Of a stretch of 64,000 nt of DNA, positions 1 to 9,798 are shown one piece after another. A program made the translations under genes and the position numbers. Location: positions 1,673,501 to 1,737,500 of the forward strand of contig PHTZ01000001.1 in assembly GCA_002813285.1 (NCBI GenBank), written 5' to 3'. Positions within the stretch are counted from its first letter, which is position 1, and every line of letters begins with the position of its first letter. The DNA is from Flavobacteriaceae bacterium MAR_2009_75 (GTDB lineage: Bacteria; Bacteroidota; Bacteroidia; Flavobacteriales; Flavobacteriaceae). Under the pieces are notes generated by a model. It was not told the origin of the DNA, ran no database searches, and worked only from the letters and a program-made list of their open reading frames with translations.

Positions 1-2
1 GC

Positions 3-3000
3 GGGTATACCCCGGCGGCCTCGTTCACCACCGCTTGTGCCGAGCCGTCAAATTTTAGAATAATGTCTACGGGTGCGACATATGTTGAGTTGCAGTGGGA
101 CAGTGATAGTGCCGGTCGCTGGGAGGTCGAATATGGTGCTGCCAGTTTTGAGGTGGGCTCGGGTACCGTGCAGTCGGTCACCGGTGATTCGGTTACCGTC
201 GAAGGACTAACATCGTCTACCCCGTATGAATTTTACCTTCGCGCCGTATGTAATCTAGGCGGTACCGGTGAGGTTTCAGACCCGGTTTTAGGAACGACCT
301 TGGAAGATTTCTGTTCAGGGGATCATTTTTATGACAGTGGCGGGCCGGACGGTAACTATGCCGATGGTGAGAACTATTCGAAGGTCATAGCCCCAGATAG
401 CCCCAACGATAGGGTGAAAGTACAGTTTAACGCTTTTAGATTGGAAAGTTGCTGTGATCGTCTCCAGGTATACGATGGCGATACGGCTTCAGCTCCTTTG
501 ATAGGTACTTATAGCGGTAATGCGAATATTCCCTTGTTGAAATCCACCCACGCTTCGGGTGCCTTGACTTTTGTCTTCCGCTCCGATGGCAGTGTTACGC
601 GTTCCGGATGGGATGCCACCGTCATCTGCGAACCCAAGCCCAATTGTGAAACCCCAATTGATGTAGTAATGCAAAACCGCACTTCGAATTCGGTGACGCT
701 AAGCTGGATGGATTCCGGCGATGCAACCGAATGGCTTATCGAGTACGGTTTACCGGGATTTGTGGTAGGTACGGGTACCCAAGTTTCTGCAGGAGGTACT
801 ACAGGAATGGTTTCAGGTTTAGAACCCAATACCACTTATGAATTTTACGTACGCTCGGTTTGTTCCGATGGCGGAAACAGCGATGAGAGTGCCCCTATAA
901 CCCTCGAGACCTTGTGCACCACTTTCAACGCACCTTTTTTCGAGCCTTTTTCGACGTACTCGCAAGCCCCAGATTGCTGGGAAAGCGACGAAACCCAGTA
1001 TACTTGGCAATTTAATTCACATACCAGAAATTTAGGTAGACATGGCCAGACAACAGGAGCAACGGAAAGTGGGTCGATCTTTGCCTATATCGATGATAGT
1101 AATTTTTATGGAACAGCTATTCTAGAAACCCCGTCAATAGATATTTCCTCATTGACCACCCCTGCTCTTTCCTTTTTTCTGAACAGTCATAACGAAGGAG
1201 GGGATAACCAAAGTTTCTCGGTCGATGTTCATGATGGATCATCTTGGGTTGAAGAAGTGTTTGTCAGTAACGAGAACACCATAGGCTGGGAAAGGATCCT
1301 TGTTGACTTATCTTTTCTACCCACAACCACTGAGGTTATTAGAATACGTTTTATTGCAGAAGAAAGTGATGAAGGAAGCACTTTTGATGATGTAGCTATC
1401 GATGATATCAAAATTGATGATTTTGGAGCATGTTATCCACCAAACATTTCAGAAAGTCAGATTTCCACAACCAAGAACAGTATTGTTATTAATTGGACCC
1501 CGGTGGGCACGGTAGTAGATGAATGGGAAATAGAATATGGTGAAATTGGCTTTACACCTGGTGCCGGTTTAACGACTAACGTAAATGGCACCAACACTAC
1601 CTTGGTTGATTTGGCATCATATACCCAATATGATTTTTATATGAAAGCGTTCTGCGACACGAACAATGAGCTACGAAAAGGCCCCTTTACCGTCAGAACA
1701 GCGCCGGTGTATTGTGAGGGAGATCATTTTTACGATAGTGGAGGGCCAACTAATGGGTATCTGAACAATGAAGCCTACACCGAAACCATAATACCACAAA
1801 ATGCAGAAGACCGGATTAGGGTGAATTTCTTGAGTTTTTCGGTAGAACGTAATGACTATTTGAGGGTCTATGACGGGCCGGATGAAAATTCACCTCTTTT
1901 AGGGGAATTTACAGGATACGGAATTCATGATCAGCTTTTTTCGACTCATGAAACCGGTTCACTCACGTTTTCTTTCACATCAAATACTTACAATACTTAT
2001 CAAGGTTGGGAAGCCGAGATAATCTGCGAACCTAAACCGAACTGTACCGCACCTTCTAGTTTAGAAGCGCTCACTGTTTTACACAACTCGGTGGAATTGC
2101 TATGGCAAGAAAACGGTGATGCCGAAAATTGGGAAATTGAATATGGCGTTCCGGGGTTTACGCTGGGTACAGGAACAATAGTCGCAGCTGACGAATCAAC
2201 GTTTCAACTCTCAAACATGAGGGCTGAAACAGGCTATGAAATTTATGTAAGGGCATCCTGCGCCCCGGATGAAGGCTTCAGTGATGTAGCTCCGTCTATA
2301 CGAATCACTACGGGTTGCTCACCGTTACAGGCACCATTTCGCGAACCCTTTGGGTACTATATGCCCCAATGTTGGCAGGAGGGCGAAGAGAACCTCGAAA
2401 ATTGGATTTTTAGCAGCTACGGCAATCATGTGGGGCAAAACGGAAGAATTCTTGGCGAGACTGAAAGTGGGAGGTACTTTGCCTACGTCGATGATTCCTA
2501 TCAACACAGTTTGAGCACCGCATTAGAGACGCCTTTGATAGATGTTTCCGCGGTAAACCACCCAGGTTTAAGCTTTTACCTGCTCAGTGATAATGAAGGC
2601 GGCGACAACGTCAACTTTTCGGTGGATGTCTTTGACGGGTCGTTTTGGAACGAAACCGTTTATGAAAGTAGCGCGAATACGCTTGCGTGGCAAAAGTTTT
2701 ATGTTGATTTCTCAGATTTGAACATCACAGGCCCTATCAAAGTGCGTTTTGTGGTCGATGAACTAGGGGAAGGAGAGACCGATGACATCGCAATTGATGA
2801 TGTTTACGTTGGTGAAATTCCAAGGTGCCTGCCCCCTGTTTTTAACTTGGCAGAAACCGAAAAATCGTTCGCTTCGGTAAACCTCTCATGGCGGGAAACA
2901 GGCAATGCCACTAGTTGGAGGCTGGAATACGGCCAGAAAGGTTTTACTCCGGGTAATGGAATAACGACCGCAACCGATCAGCCCCAAATAGATATCGTGG

Positions 3001-4175
3001 GTTTAGATAGCAATACAGAATACGACTTTTACGTATACAGCATTTGTAATGTTGGTTCAATCAGCCCAATAGAACAACCATACACCATAAAAACGTACGC
3101 CAACTATTGTAATGGTGACCGTTTTTACGATTCGGGCGGGGCTGATCGAATGTACACAAATAATGAAAATTACACTGAAACCATCTCACCACAAATTTAC
3201 GGTACACCGGTAAAAGTAGAATTTTTACAGTTTGAACTTGAGAGTTGCTGCGATTACCTGACTGTATTTGATGGGCCCGATATCAATGCACCTCTTATTG
3301 GCCGATTTAATGGAAGTCGATTGCCACCTATCTTGACTTCCACACATCCTTCGGGCACTTTGACCTTTCGTTTTACCTCCGATGGTTCTGCGGTAGGTTT
3401 AGGATGGGAAGCCGAGATAACCTGTATGCCTTTACCAATAGATAATTTTCAGGTCACTTCACGCAACGAATCCTGTAGAAACTCCAATAATGGCAGCATC
3501 TATATTTCAACTTCAGCAAGTGGAATTGGGTATACCGCCCTTTTGGAAAGGCAAGCGAACGGGCAGGAAGAACAATTTGTCTCCTCTACCTCATTTGACG
3601 GGGCCACCTCCTTTAGTGCTTTAGAAGCGGGGAGGTATAGACTGTGCATCGGTGTTGAGAATTCACTGGACTTTTCACAATGTTACACGGTCAATATTGC
3701 CGAACCCGATGATTTGGGCGTCTTTACATCCAAAATGGCTAGCAATGGTAAACTTAAAGTGCAGTTATCGGGAGGTGAAAAATACTGGGTCAATTTGAAT
3801 GGCGAGGAAATTATTACACATAACAGTCAACTTGAGCTTGACTTAAGACCAGGTAAAAACAACTTGTCAATACGATCAGCTAAAGATTGTCAAGGTATGT
3901 ACAAAGAAAGTTTTTACCTCACCCATAACGTGAAGGTTTATCCCAACCCGACCACAGATGGAAACTTGAAGGTTCTGTTGCCTTCTGAAATGCCCAATGC
4001 TTCAGAGCTACAACTGTATACTACAAACGGTAAAATGGTGCTATCAAAACAAATCGAGCAAAGCGGTGTCGAGATGCCGCTGCCTCTAGAACATTTGCCC
4101 GACGCCATATATATATTAAAAGTCATAGCTTCCGATGGGGAGCTGTATGAAACCGTAAAAATTATTAAGGAATGA
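3..4175 (+). CDS. Secreted CUB/fibronectin-III/jelly-roll repeat protein with T9SS sorting domain (5' partial)
   Basis: Large extracellular protein, probably exported by the type 9 secretion system and anchored at the cell surface. The frame is open from base 3, so the true start and signal peptide lie outside the window; the first ATG (63) is internal to an FN3 domain. A unit of CUB domain (starting C-x-GDHFYDSGG, ending GW-x-A-x-I/V-x-C), FN3 domain and MAM-like jelly roll (CWE/CWQ near its start) recurs, with three CUB copies at about residues 90-190, 550-655 and 1000-1100 counted from base 63. The end (about 1295-1370, VYPNPTTDG onwards) is a type A sorting domain. The role is unknown; adhesion or binding of glycans or proteins is a reasonable inference from the domains. 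The family and export calls are firm; the substrate is not known. Confidence 0.85.
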   Translation, partial: GYTPAASFTTACAEPSNFRIMSTGATYVELQWDSDSAGRWEVEYGAASFEVGSGTVQSVTGDSVTVEGLTSSTPYEFYLRAVCNLGGTGEVSDPVLGTTLEDFCSGDHFYDSGGPDGNYADGENYSKVIAPDSPNDRVKVQFNAFRLESCCDRLQVYDGDTASAPLIGTYSGNANIPLLKSTHASGALTFVFRSDGSVTRSGWDATVICEPKPNCETPIDVVMQNRTSNSVTLSWMDSGDATEWLIEYGLPGFVVGTGTQVSAGGTTGMVSGLEPNTTYEFYVRSVCSDGGNSDESAPITLETLCTTFNAPFFEPFSTYSQAPDCWESDETQYTWQFNSHTRNLGRHGQTTGATESGSIFAYIDDSNFYGTAILETPSIDISSLTTPALSFFLNSHNEGGDNQSFSVDVHDGSSWVEEVFVSNENTIGWERILVDLSFLPTTTEVIRIRFIAEESDEGSTFDDVAIDDIKIDDFGACYPPNISESQISTTKNSIVINWTPVGTVVDEWEIEYGEIGFTPGAGLTTNVNGTNTTLVDLASYTQYDFYMKAFCDTNNELRKGPFTVRTAPVYCEGDHFYDSGGPTNGYLNNEAYTETIIPQNAEDRIRVNFLSFSVERNDYLRVYDGPDENSPLLGEFTGYGIHDQLFSTHETGSLTFSFTSNTYNTYQGWEAEIICEPKPNCTAPSSLEALTVLHNSVELLWQENGDAENWEIEYGVPGFTLGTGTIVAADESTFQLSNMRAETGYEIYVRASCAPDEGFSDVAPSIRITTGCSPLQAPFREPFGYYMPQCWQEGEENLENWIFSSYGNHVGQNGRILGETESGRYFAYVDDSYQHSLSTALETPLIDVSAVNHPGLSFYLLSDNEGGDNVNFSVDVFDGSFWNETVYESSANTLAWQKFYVDFSDLNITGPIKVRFVVDELGEGETDDIAIDDVYVGEIPRCLPPVFNLAETEKSFASVNLSWRETGNATSWRLEYGQKGFTPGNGITTATDQPQIDIVGLDSNTEYDFYVYSICNVGSISPIEQPYTIKTYANYCNGDRFYDSGGADRMYTNNENYTETISPQIYGTPVKVEFLQFELESCCDYLTVFDGPDINAPLIGRFNGSRLPPILTSTHPSGTLTFRFTSDGSAVGLGWEAEITCMPLPIDNFQVTSRNESCRNSNNGSIYISTSASGIGYTALLERQANGQEEQFVSSTSFDGATSFSALEAGRYRLCIGVENSLDFSQCYTVNIAEPDDLGVFTSKMASNGKLKVQLSGGEKYWVNLNGEEIITHNSQLELDLRPGKNNLSIRSAKDCQGMYKESFYLTHNVKVYPNPTTDGNLKVLLPSEMPNASELQLYTTNGKMVLSKQIEQSGVEMPLPLEHLPDAIYILKVIASDGELYETVKIIKE

Positions 4176-4231
4176 TTCGATGGGCAAATGTCGTAATTAA
4201 CAGAATGAGTTCAATCTAAAAACATCATCAA

Positions 4232-4966
4232 ATGAAGCAAATAGTGTCTATATACTTAGTGCTATCCCTATTAATCGTGGGATGTAGCAGCGGAGATGAC
4301 AACCCGCCCATGCCAAGTCAAGAACCTGTTGGAGAGGTAGATGAAGAGGGAACGACCATTAATAATCCCGAATCTGTTACATTGGTATTTCCTTTTCAAG
4401 CTTCTGAATGTGAAGAGGGCACCGATATCACCGAAAATGAAAGCACCGTCACGTTCGAATGGCAAAAAGCCGATTATACCGATTCATACGAGCTGGTCAT
4501 AAAAAACCTGAACACCTATGTTCAGGAAAGGTTTACTGCTACTCAAGAGAACATGGCAGTACGTTTAAAGCGTGGAGTACCCTACGAATGGTATATTATT
4601 TCAAAATCAAATTCCGTAAACTTTACCGAGAACAGTGAAGTTTGGCGTTTCTACAACCAAGGCTCTGGAACGCAAAACCATGTACCTTTTCCGGCGGAAG
4701 TAGTATCACCCGAGAATAATGGTGAACACAATTTTCACATAGTGGATTTGGTGTGGTCGGGATCAGACGTCGACAACGACATCATGGGATATGATATATA
4801 CTTTGGAATACAAAATCCACCCGTGCACAAATTGGCCGATAACACCCCAAATAGAAGTGTCACAAATATTCAGGTCTCCGTTGCTACATACTACTGGTAT
4901 ATTGTCACCCGAGATAGTGCCGGCAATGAGTCAGAATCTCAAATATATAGTTTTATAGTTCGATAA
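4232..4966 (+). CDS. Surface lipoprotein with FN3-like repeats
   Basis: A 244-residue lipoprotein. The signal peptide ends in LLIVGCSSGDD, a good lipobox followed by an acidic stretch of the kind linked to surface exposure in Bacteroidota. Two beta-sandwich-like stretches follow (about 48-145 and 150-244), each with the W/Y pattern of fibronectin-III-like domains (FEWQKADYTDSYELVI; VDLVWSGSDVDND). It lies 56 bp after the large T9SS protein on the same strand, so the two may be co-transcribed and act together at the surface. No catalytic motif is seen and the function is unknown. Confidence 0.75.
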   Translation: MKQIVSIYLVLSLLIVGCSSGDDNPPMPSQEPVGEVDEEGTTINNPESVTLVFPFQASECEEGTDITENESTVTFEWQKADYTDSYELVIKNLNTYVQERFTATQENMAVRLKRGVPYEWYIISKSNSVNFTENSEVWRFYNQGSGTQNHVPFPAEVVSPENNGEHNFHIVDLVWSGSDVDNDIMGYDIYFGIQNPPVHKLADNTPNRSVTNIQVSVATYYWYIVTRDSAGNESESQIYSFIVR

Positions 4967-5029
4967 AACTTGATATTTTACTCATTTCCCCGGCAATAAA
5001 CCTACTAACTTCTTGCACCCTACATACAT

Positions 5030-5209
5030 ATGATTTATTCCTTAGAACGTGTTAGGAGAATCCCCAAAGTGTTATTGGATGATACTATGGAGAGTAATAG
5101 TGTTGAGTATATATTTTTGAACTTTAATGAACAATATAAAGATTCAGCAGTAATTATTCAATCTATACTCTTATATTCTCAGCGAATAAAAAAGTTTGTA
5201 GATTATTGA
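5030..5209 (+). CDS. Small hypothetical protein (59 aa)
   Basis: A short reading frame starting ATG ATT TAT TCC and ending TGA just before the first tRNA-Asp fragment. Composition is mixed and charged, with no signal peptide or recognisable domain. It could be a real small gene or the remnant of a gene cut when the neighbouring island inserted. Nothing here identifies a function. Confidence 0.25.
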   Translation: MIYSLERVRRIPKVLLDDTMESNSVEYIFLNFNEQYKDSAVIIQSILLYSQRIKKFVDY

Positions 5210-5245
5210 TTTACAGTATTTTAAAACTATTTTGGATTTCTCCTA

Positions 5246-5290
5246 GCGGTCTGGACGGGACTCGAACCCGCGACCCCCTGCGTTACAGTC
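5246..5290 (-). other. Attachment-site-like tRNA-Asp 3' fragment, copy 1
   Basis: Read on the minus strand this is the T-arm and 3' acceptor strand of tRNA-Asp. It matches 21452-21496 at 43 of 45 positions, including the first 38 without change. The anticodon arm is broken (a T replaces G in the loop and the 5' stem strand is absent) and there is no D-arm, so it is not a working tRNA. A perfect 6-bp inverted repeat (TACAGT/ACTGTA, 5284-5303) overlaps its inner edge. About 110 bp further in lies TTGTTGTAC (5403-5411), the start of the repeat found before the integrase at 21.6 kb. Confidence 0.65.
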
Positions 5291-6123
5291 GACTAAAACT
5301 GTACTTTATCCAGCGTAATTTGCTGACATATAGCTGATTTTTCAGTTATTTATAATTTGTTGTTTTATATCGGCTGTCATCTAATATCGTTCTAAAATCC
5401 AATTTGTTGTACCTATTAAAATATAAATTATATCGAGTATAAAACGTTTTGCGAAAAAAAGAGCTTTCTGATGGAAATTATGACCTTCCGTTTTTAGGTG
5501 CCGGTCTAAACTAGAGGAAGTCACGTTTTAGTTGTTATTGACTTTAGGCATGATCTCTATTCCATACACGAATGGATTGGCTTCTATGCTAGATTTATTG
5601 GTTATAATCTCATCACCTATTTTACAATTCTTTAAGTTGTTTATTTGTAACAAAATGGAACGTGAGCTTTTTGACCTACCTTCTTTTTGGCTTTGCTATT
5701 GCAGTTTCGAATAGTCTAGTACCTAGTTTCTAAATATGACCGTCGTTAAATTTAGATAAAGGTGTGGTAGTCGATCCGCATTGTTTTTAAACTGGCTTCG
5801 CAACGGTTTTATTCTTTCTGGCCAATATAGTTGCATACCTATCAAATATTTTGATTAAAAATTCAGAATACATTACTCTCATCTAGTAAATAGGAACAGG
5901 TATTCTTATCGTTTTATCAGTGAACTTTCAGGTTATATTTTAACTCAAATAAGAGGGTTTTAAAGGAGAAAATCGATAAATCAAAAGCTTGTTAAATTTC
6001 ATAGGCATGTCTATACTGAACACATTCGCCATTTCCTTTTTCCACTTTAACCTCACTTTTGAGAGCAGACCGTTATTTTATAAGCCCTATTCTCTCAACG
6101 AACCAATTTCTTTTAATTCAAGT
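5291..6123. other. Gene-poor stretch with a possible decayed coding remnant
   Basis: No convincing gene. On the minus strand, about 5705 down to 5528, an open stretch with no start codon ends in a plausible C-terminus (reading ...GDEIITNKSSIEANPFVYG... before the stop at 5528). It could be the tail of a lost gene. Nothing else was recognised. Confidence 0.3.
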
Positions 6124-9100
6124 TCAATCATAGTTGTACTCTATCAACTGTACCTGTGCATCATTCTTTCCGAACACAAGAATTTTCTTATTTTCTTTCG
6201 TGGCATTTAAAATGCATGCATTTTTTACTTCTCCCTTCACAAAGAGCCCACTTACACTAGTAGGCACTGTTGCAAATCCACCTTTAGCGTTGCCCATTAA
6301 CAGAACACCATAACCTGCATCATTTCTTGGTGTTTCAACTTCCGATTGATATAAATTACCGGACAGAAGAGCGTCTTTTTGACCATCAGCATTAAAATCA
6401 TCTATCAAAATATTATTGACCGATGAAAATTGCGCCATTCCTTTTATCGGGTGGGTTTTAAATTTGAAATTCCCCAAATTTTCAACATAGGTAGTGGCAA
6501 ATGTAGATACACCATAGTGCAAAGCTTTTTCTAAATTTTCCTTTCCGTAAACGGTTTGAATATCGGCACTGGCAAATTCATGATAACTAGCAAACTTTTG
6601 TTTTACCATAGGCATTTGATTAGACGAGCATTCTCTGCCACGAAGCGGATACGGAACCCCATCTTCATAAAAACCAAGAACAATATCGAGACTGCCATTC
6701 TTATCAAAATCATTGGTGAACACCTCAAAAGGCTCTTCGGGTGAAGCTTTGTATTTATAGTTTAACCCTAAATTACCGACAATAAAATCTTGGTCTCCAT
6801 CTTGGTCAAAATCTGCAGCAGCCACACTGTACCACCAACCCGAACTGCCCGTAAGATTTGATGAATCGCCCATATCTACAAATCCGTTTTGGGTATTCTT
6901 CAAGACTTTTATTTCCATCCATTCACCCACAACAATCAAATCTATATTACCATCATCATCAAGATCTACGGATTTTGCGTCTGAGACCATGCCAAACTCC
7001 TTCAAAAACGGGGCTACATTATCGGTATCATCTACGAATGATATAACTCCATCCTTACTATCATTCTTTAAAATATAGCTGTTTGCCGGAAACGGATATT
7101 TGCCAGGCACTAACTTTCCTCCAATAAATAAATCTAAATCACCATCACCGTCTATATCAATAGGCTCAACACATGAACCACTAACACGAATATCAGGTAT
7201 GGCATTTACGCTTTTTGAAAAACTGCCATCTCCGTTGTTTACATAAAATCGATCTTGATAGTACACATGCTTTTCTTCTTCTTCATTTCCGCCCGATACT
7301 ACATACAGGTCTAAATCGCCATCATTATCGGCATCAAAAAAGTTGGAAGCAATATCCTCATGCCTTCGGTCTTTCTCCCACAATGAACTTAAAACAGGCC
7401 TAAAACTACCATCTTGCTGCTGAATAAAAAGAGAAGCTGCTTGGTTTTTGGCACCTCCCACGTAAAAATCGTCGAGCCCATCATTGTTAACATCTCCATG
7501 ATTTAAGGCAGGGCCGTTCTGTGAGAACTTATGTGGCAATAAACTTTCCCTTTCAAAATCATCAAATTGATTTTCAGTGTGCTTAAAGTTTAGGTCTACT
7601 GCATCTGTTATGTCTAAAAACATTGACTTTTCTGTCGTTGTCTCTAACGGTAATTTTTCGAGAGCTTCGTTATATGAAAGGGTTATTTGCTTATTGGCCG
7701 CTATGTCTTCGATAATTTGAGTTTTGCCATCTGGCCAAACAACCGTCAATTTTTCTACTTCTTCTGCTGTATTAAGACCAAAGTGCAAAATATTATCCAC
7801 AGATGATTGAAATCCGCGAGACACATAGAGTTGTTTTGTTTGCTTTATTTCATTGGCTTCAACAGTTACCTTGGTACCAAGGCCGTTGGTGTTACCTGAA
7901 GGCCCTTTTAGCTTTATTTTTAAGTATTGGTTAGCGACAGCTACCTCTCTGGAGTTATTTCTATATACGGAAGCCATATCATTGATATTATTGGTCACAA
8001 TATCTAAATCACCATCATTGTCCAAATCTGAATAAACAGCTCCGGTAGCACATGTGAGCGTTGTTAAGCCCCAATTAATATTCATTGATGAAAAGGTAAA
8101 ATCTTTATTATTTAAAAAGAGCTGGTTCACTTCCGCTTTTTTTGGCATCCGGTTCAATAAATCATCATAATATATTTTAATCAGTGAATCTTTATTTTGA
8201 ACCAATTCGAGGTTTTTATGCAACTCTGACAATTTCTTTTCTTTATAGATAAGGAAGTCGTTATTTCCGAAAGACCTCACGATTCCGTTTGAAACAAACA
8301 GATCTTGCCATCCATCATTGTTCATATCAAATAAAAGCGGTGCCCAGCTCCAATTGGTATTGGACACGCCAGCGAATTTTCCAATTTCTGAAAATGTAGG
8401 TGTATCGTTATTAATTATTTTTCCTGTATTCAGCTGTAAGGTATTGAACATATACTGATGATGTAACCCCATATCTACCAATTCTTGAAAACGTTTCGGG
8501 TTCATTCCGCTCATACTGGTTTTCAAGTCATAGTTATTATCGGATACCATGTCTAATGAGATAAAATCGAGCCACCCATCATTATTGATATCACCCAGGT
8601 CATTACCCATCGAAAAGTTTGAAATATGATTGGTAGCTTCCTTTACGACTTCTTTAAAAGAGCCATTTTGTAGATTAATATACATATGGTCTCTCTCTGA
8701 GTAGTCATGACCTACTATTATATCTGGCCAATTATCATTGTTTATATCACCAATAGCGATGCCAAGGCCAAAACCTATTGAGTTATTGATAATGCCGCTT
8801 TCTTCGGAAACATCTATAAATTTTCCGTTGTTGTTTTGAAACAAGCGTTCGCTGCTGTATTGAGATTTTTTGTTTATCAACCGTTTCAAATTGGCTTGAA
8901 CTTCTGATGGCCCAATACCATGATTGATTAAGAACATATCTAAATCACCGTCTTTATCGTAATCGAAAAAGGCACTTTGGGTCGAATAATGCGGTAGGTC
9001 TAGCCCATAGTGAGAGGCTTCTTCTTTAAATATAGGTATACCTTCCTCATTATTACCCTGATTAATATATAGCTCGTTTTTTCGTTGTTCGGGATTTGGG

Positions 9101-9540
9101 TAATCCCCAGATTTACAAACATAAATATCAAGCAAGCCATCAGCATTAATATCTACCATTGTAACACCCGTAGGAAAACCATTGCCGCCCTTTACTTTAG
9201 ACACTACAGTTGTCTCCTCAAACACCAAGTCCCCTTTATTTATAAAAAGTTTATTGGAATACATATTGGAAATAAAGTAAATATCGGGGAGGTCATCATT
9301 ATTGAGGTCCCCTACGGCAACCCCACCCCCGTTGTAGAGATACTCGTAAATAAAACCGTTTACAGTAGGGGTTTCATTGATTAAATTGATAAAATTTAAT
9401 TTTGTCGCCTGAGGACTTAATAGTGTGAAAAGTGTATCTTTTTTTTGGTCTTGCTCATTTGAAGTCGAGTTCGAATGCTTCTTATCACCACAACGAATAA
9501 AAATAAAAACTAATATTAAACCATATAAATATTTGCTCAT
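6124..9540 (-). CDS. FG-GAP/VCBS repeat lipoprotein with ASPIC/UnbV domain
   Basis: A surface or periplasmic lipoprotein made of FG-GAP/VCBS beta-propeller repeats. Many Ca-binding loops of the type DxDxDGxxD are visible (DYDKDGDLD, DIDGDGDLD, DFDQDGDQD). An ASPIC/UnbV domain sits in the middle (GLGTKV ... VSRGFQSSV ... VVWPDGK). I start at 9540 (MSKYLYGLILVFIFIRCGDKK), 12 codons inside the longest frame, because that places a signal peptide and a Cys at the N-terminus; the lipobox FIRC is weak. Proteins of this kind often sit beside SusC/SusD pairs, as here, and may help capture the substrate. It is separated from susD by a terminator, so it probably has its own promoter. Confidence 0.85.
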   Translation of the reverse strand: MSKYLYGLILVFIFIRCGDKKHSNSTSNEQDQKKDTLFTLLSPQATKLNFINLINETPTVNGFIYEYLYNGGGVAVGDLNNDDLPDIYFISNMYSNKLFINKGDLVFEETTVVSKVKGGNGFPTGVTMVDINADGLLDIYVCKSGDYPNPEQRKNELYINQGNNEEGIPIFKEEASHYGLDLPHYSTQSAFFDYDKDGDLDMFLINHGIGPSEVQANLKRLINKKSQYSSERLFQNNNGKFIDVSEESGIINNSIGFGLGIAIGDINNDNWPDIIVGHDYSERDHMYINLQNGSFKEVVKEATNHISNFSMGNDLGDINNDGWLDFISLDMVSDNNYDLKTSMSGMNPKRFQELVDMGLHHQYMFNTLQLNTGKIINNDTPTFSEIGKFAGVSNTNWSWAPLLFDMNNDGWQDLFVSNGIVRSFGNNDFLIYKEKKLSELHKNLELVQNKDSLIKIYYDDLLNRMPKKAEVNQLFLNNKDFTFSSMNINWGLTTLTCATGAVYSDLDNDGDLDIVTNNINDMASVYRNNSREVAVANQYLKIKLKGPSGNTNGLGTKVTVEANEIKQTKQLYVSRGFQSSVDNILHFGLNTAEEVEKLTVVWPDGKTQIIEDIAANKQITLSYNEALEKLPLETTTEKSMFLDITDAVDLNFKHTENQFDDFERESLLPHKFSQNGPALNHGDVNNDGLDDFYVGGAKNQAASLFIQQQDGSFRPVLSSLWEKDRRHEDIASNFFDADNDGDLDLYVVSGGNEEEEKHVYYQDRFYVNNGDGSFSKSVNAIPDIRVSGSCVEPIDIDGDGDLDLFIGGKLVPGKYPFPANSYILKNDSKDGVISFVDDTDNVAPFLKEFGMVSDAKSVDLDDDGNIDLIVVGEWMEIKVLKNTQNGFVDMGDSSNLTGSSGWWYSVAAADFDQDGDQDFIVGNLGLNYKYKASPEEPFEVFTNDFDKNGSLDIVLGFYEDGVPYPLRGRECSSNQMPMVKQKFASYHEFASADIQTVYGKENLEKALHYGVSTFATTYVENLGNFKFKTHPIKGMAQFSSVNNILIDDFNADGQKDALLSGNLYQSEVETPRNDAGYGVLLMGNAKGGFATVPTSVSGLFVKGEVKNACILNATKENKKILVFGKNDAQVQLIEYNYD

Positions 9541-9724
9541 TGTATGTGAGTGTTGATTTGATAAAACATCCACCAAATTAAAATCTGTTGTATCAGCAGG
9601 TTCTCCCTTAAAACAATAATATGAATTAATTTAAAGAAAATGGACCAATGGGAACAGAGTTCATTTCACGACTTGACTTGAGACCGTCAACGGCCACCTT
9701 ATAACCCCTACTTTATAAATTTAA

Positions 9725-9756
9725 AAAAGGAGTATGAGTGATTTGACTCATACTCC
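9725..9756 (-). terminator. Rho-independent terminator after susD
   Basis: A perfect 11-bp stem (GGAGTATGAGT at 9729-9739, ACTCATACTCC at 9746-9756) with a 6-nt loop. On the minus strand it is followed by a T run (complement of 9723-9728). It lies 42 bp past the susD stop and would end the susC-susD transcript. Confidence 0.8.
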
Positions 9757-9798
9757 CATAATGAATAGTTTCACTATTACATTTAACTAACTCAAAAA

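Noticed and set aside
509-835. 108-codon minus-strand frame inside the CUB/FN3 protein
   Set aside because: It is antisense to a strongly supported gene and reflects repeat and codon bias.
5246-5290. tRNA gene call at the first fragment (apparent GTA anticodon)
   Set aside because: There is no D-arm and no 5' acceptor strand, and the anticodon stem cannot pair; it is a fragment only.
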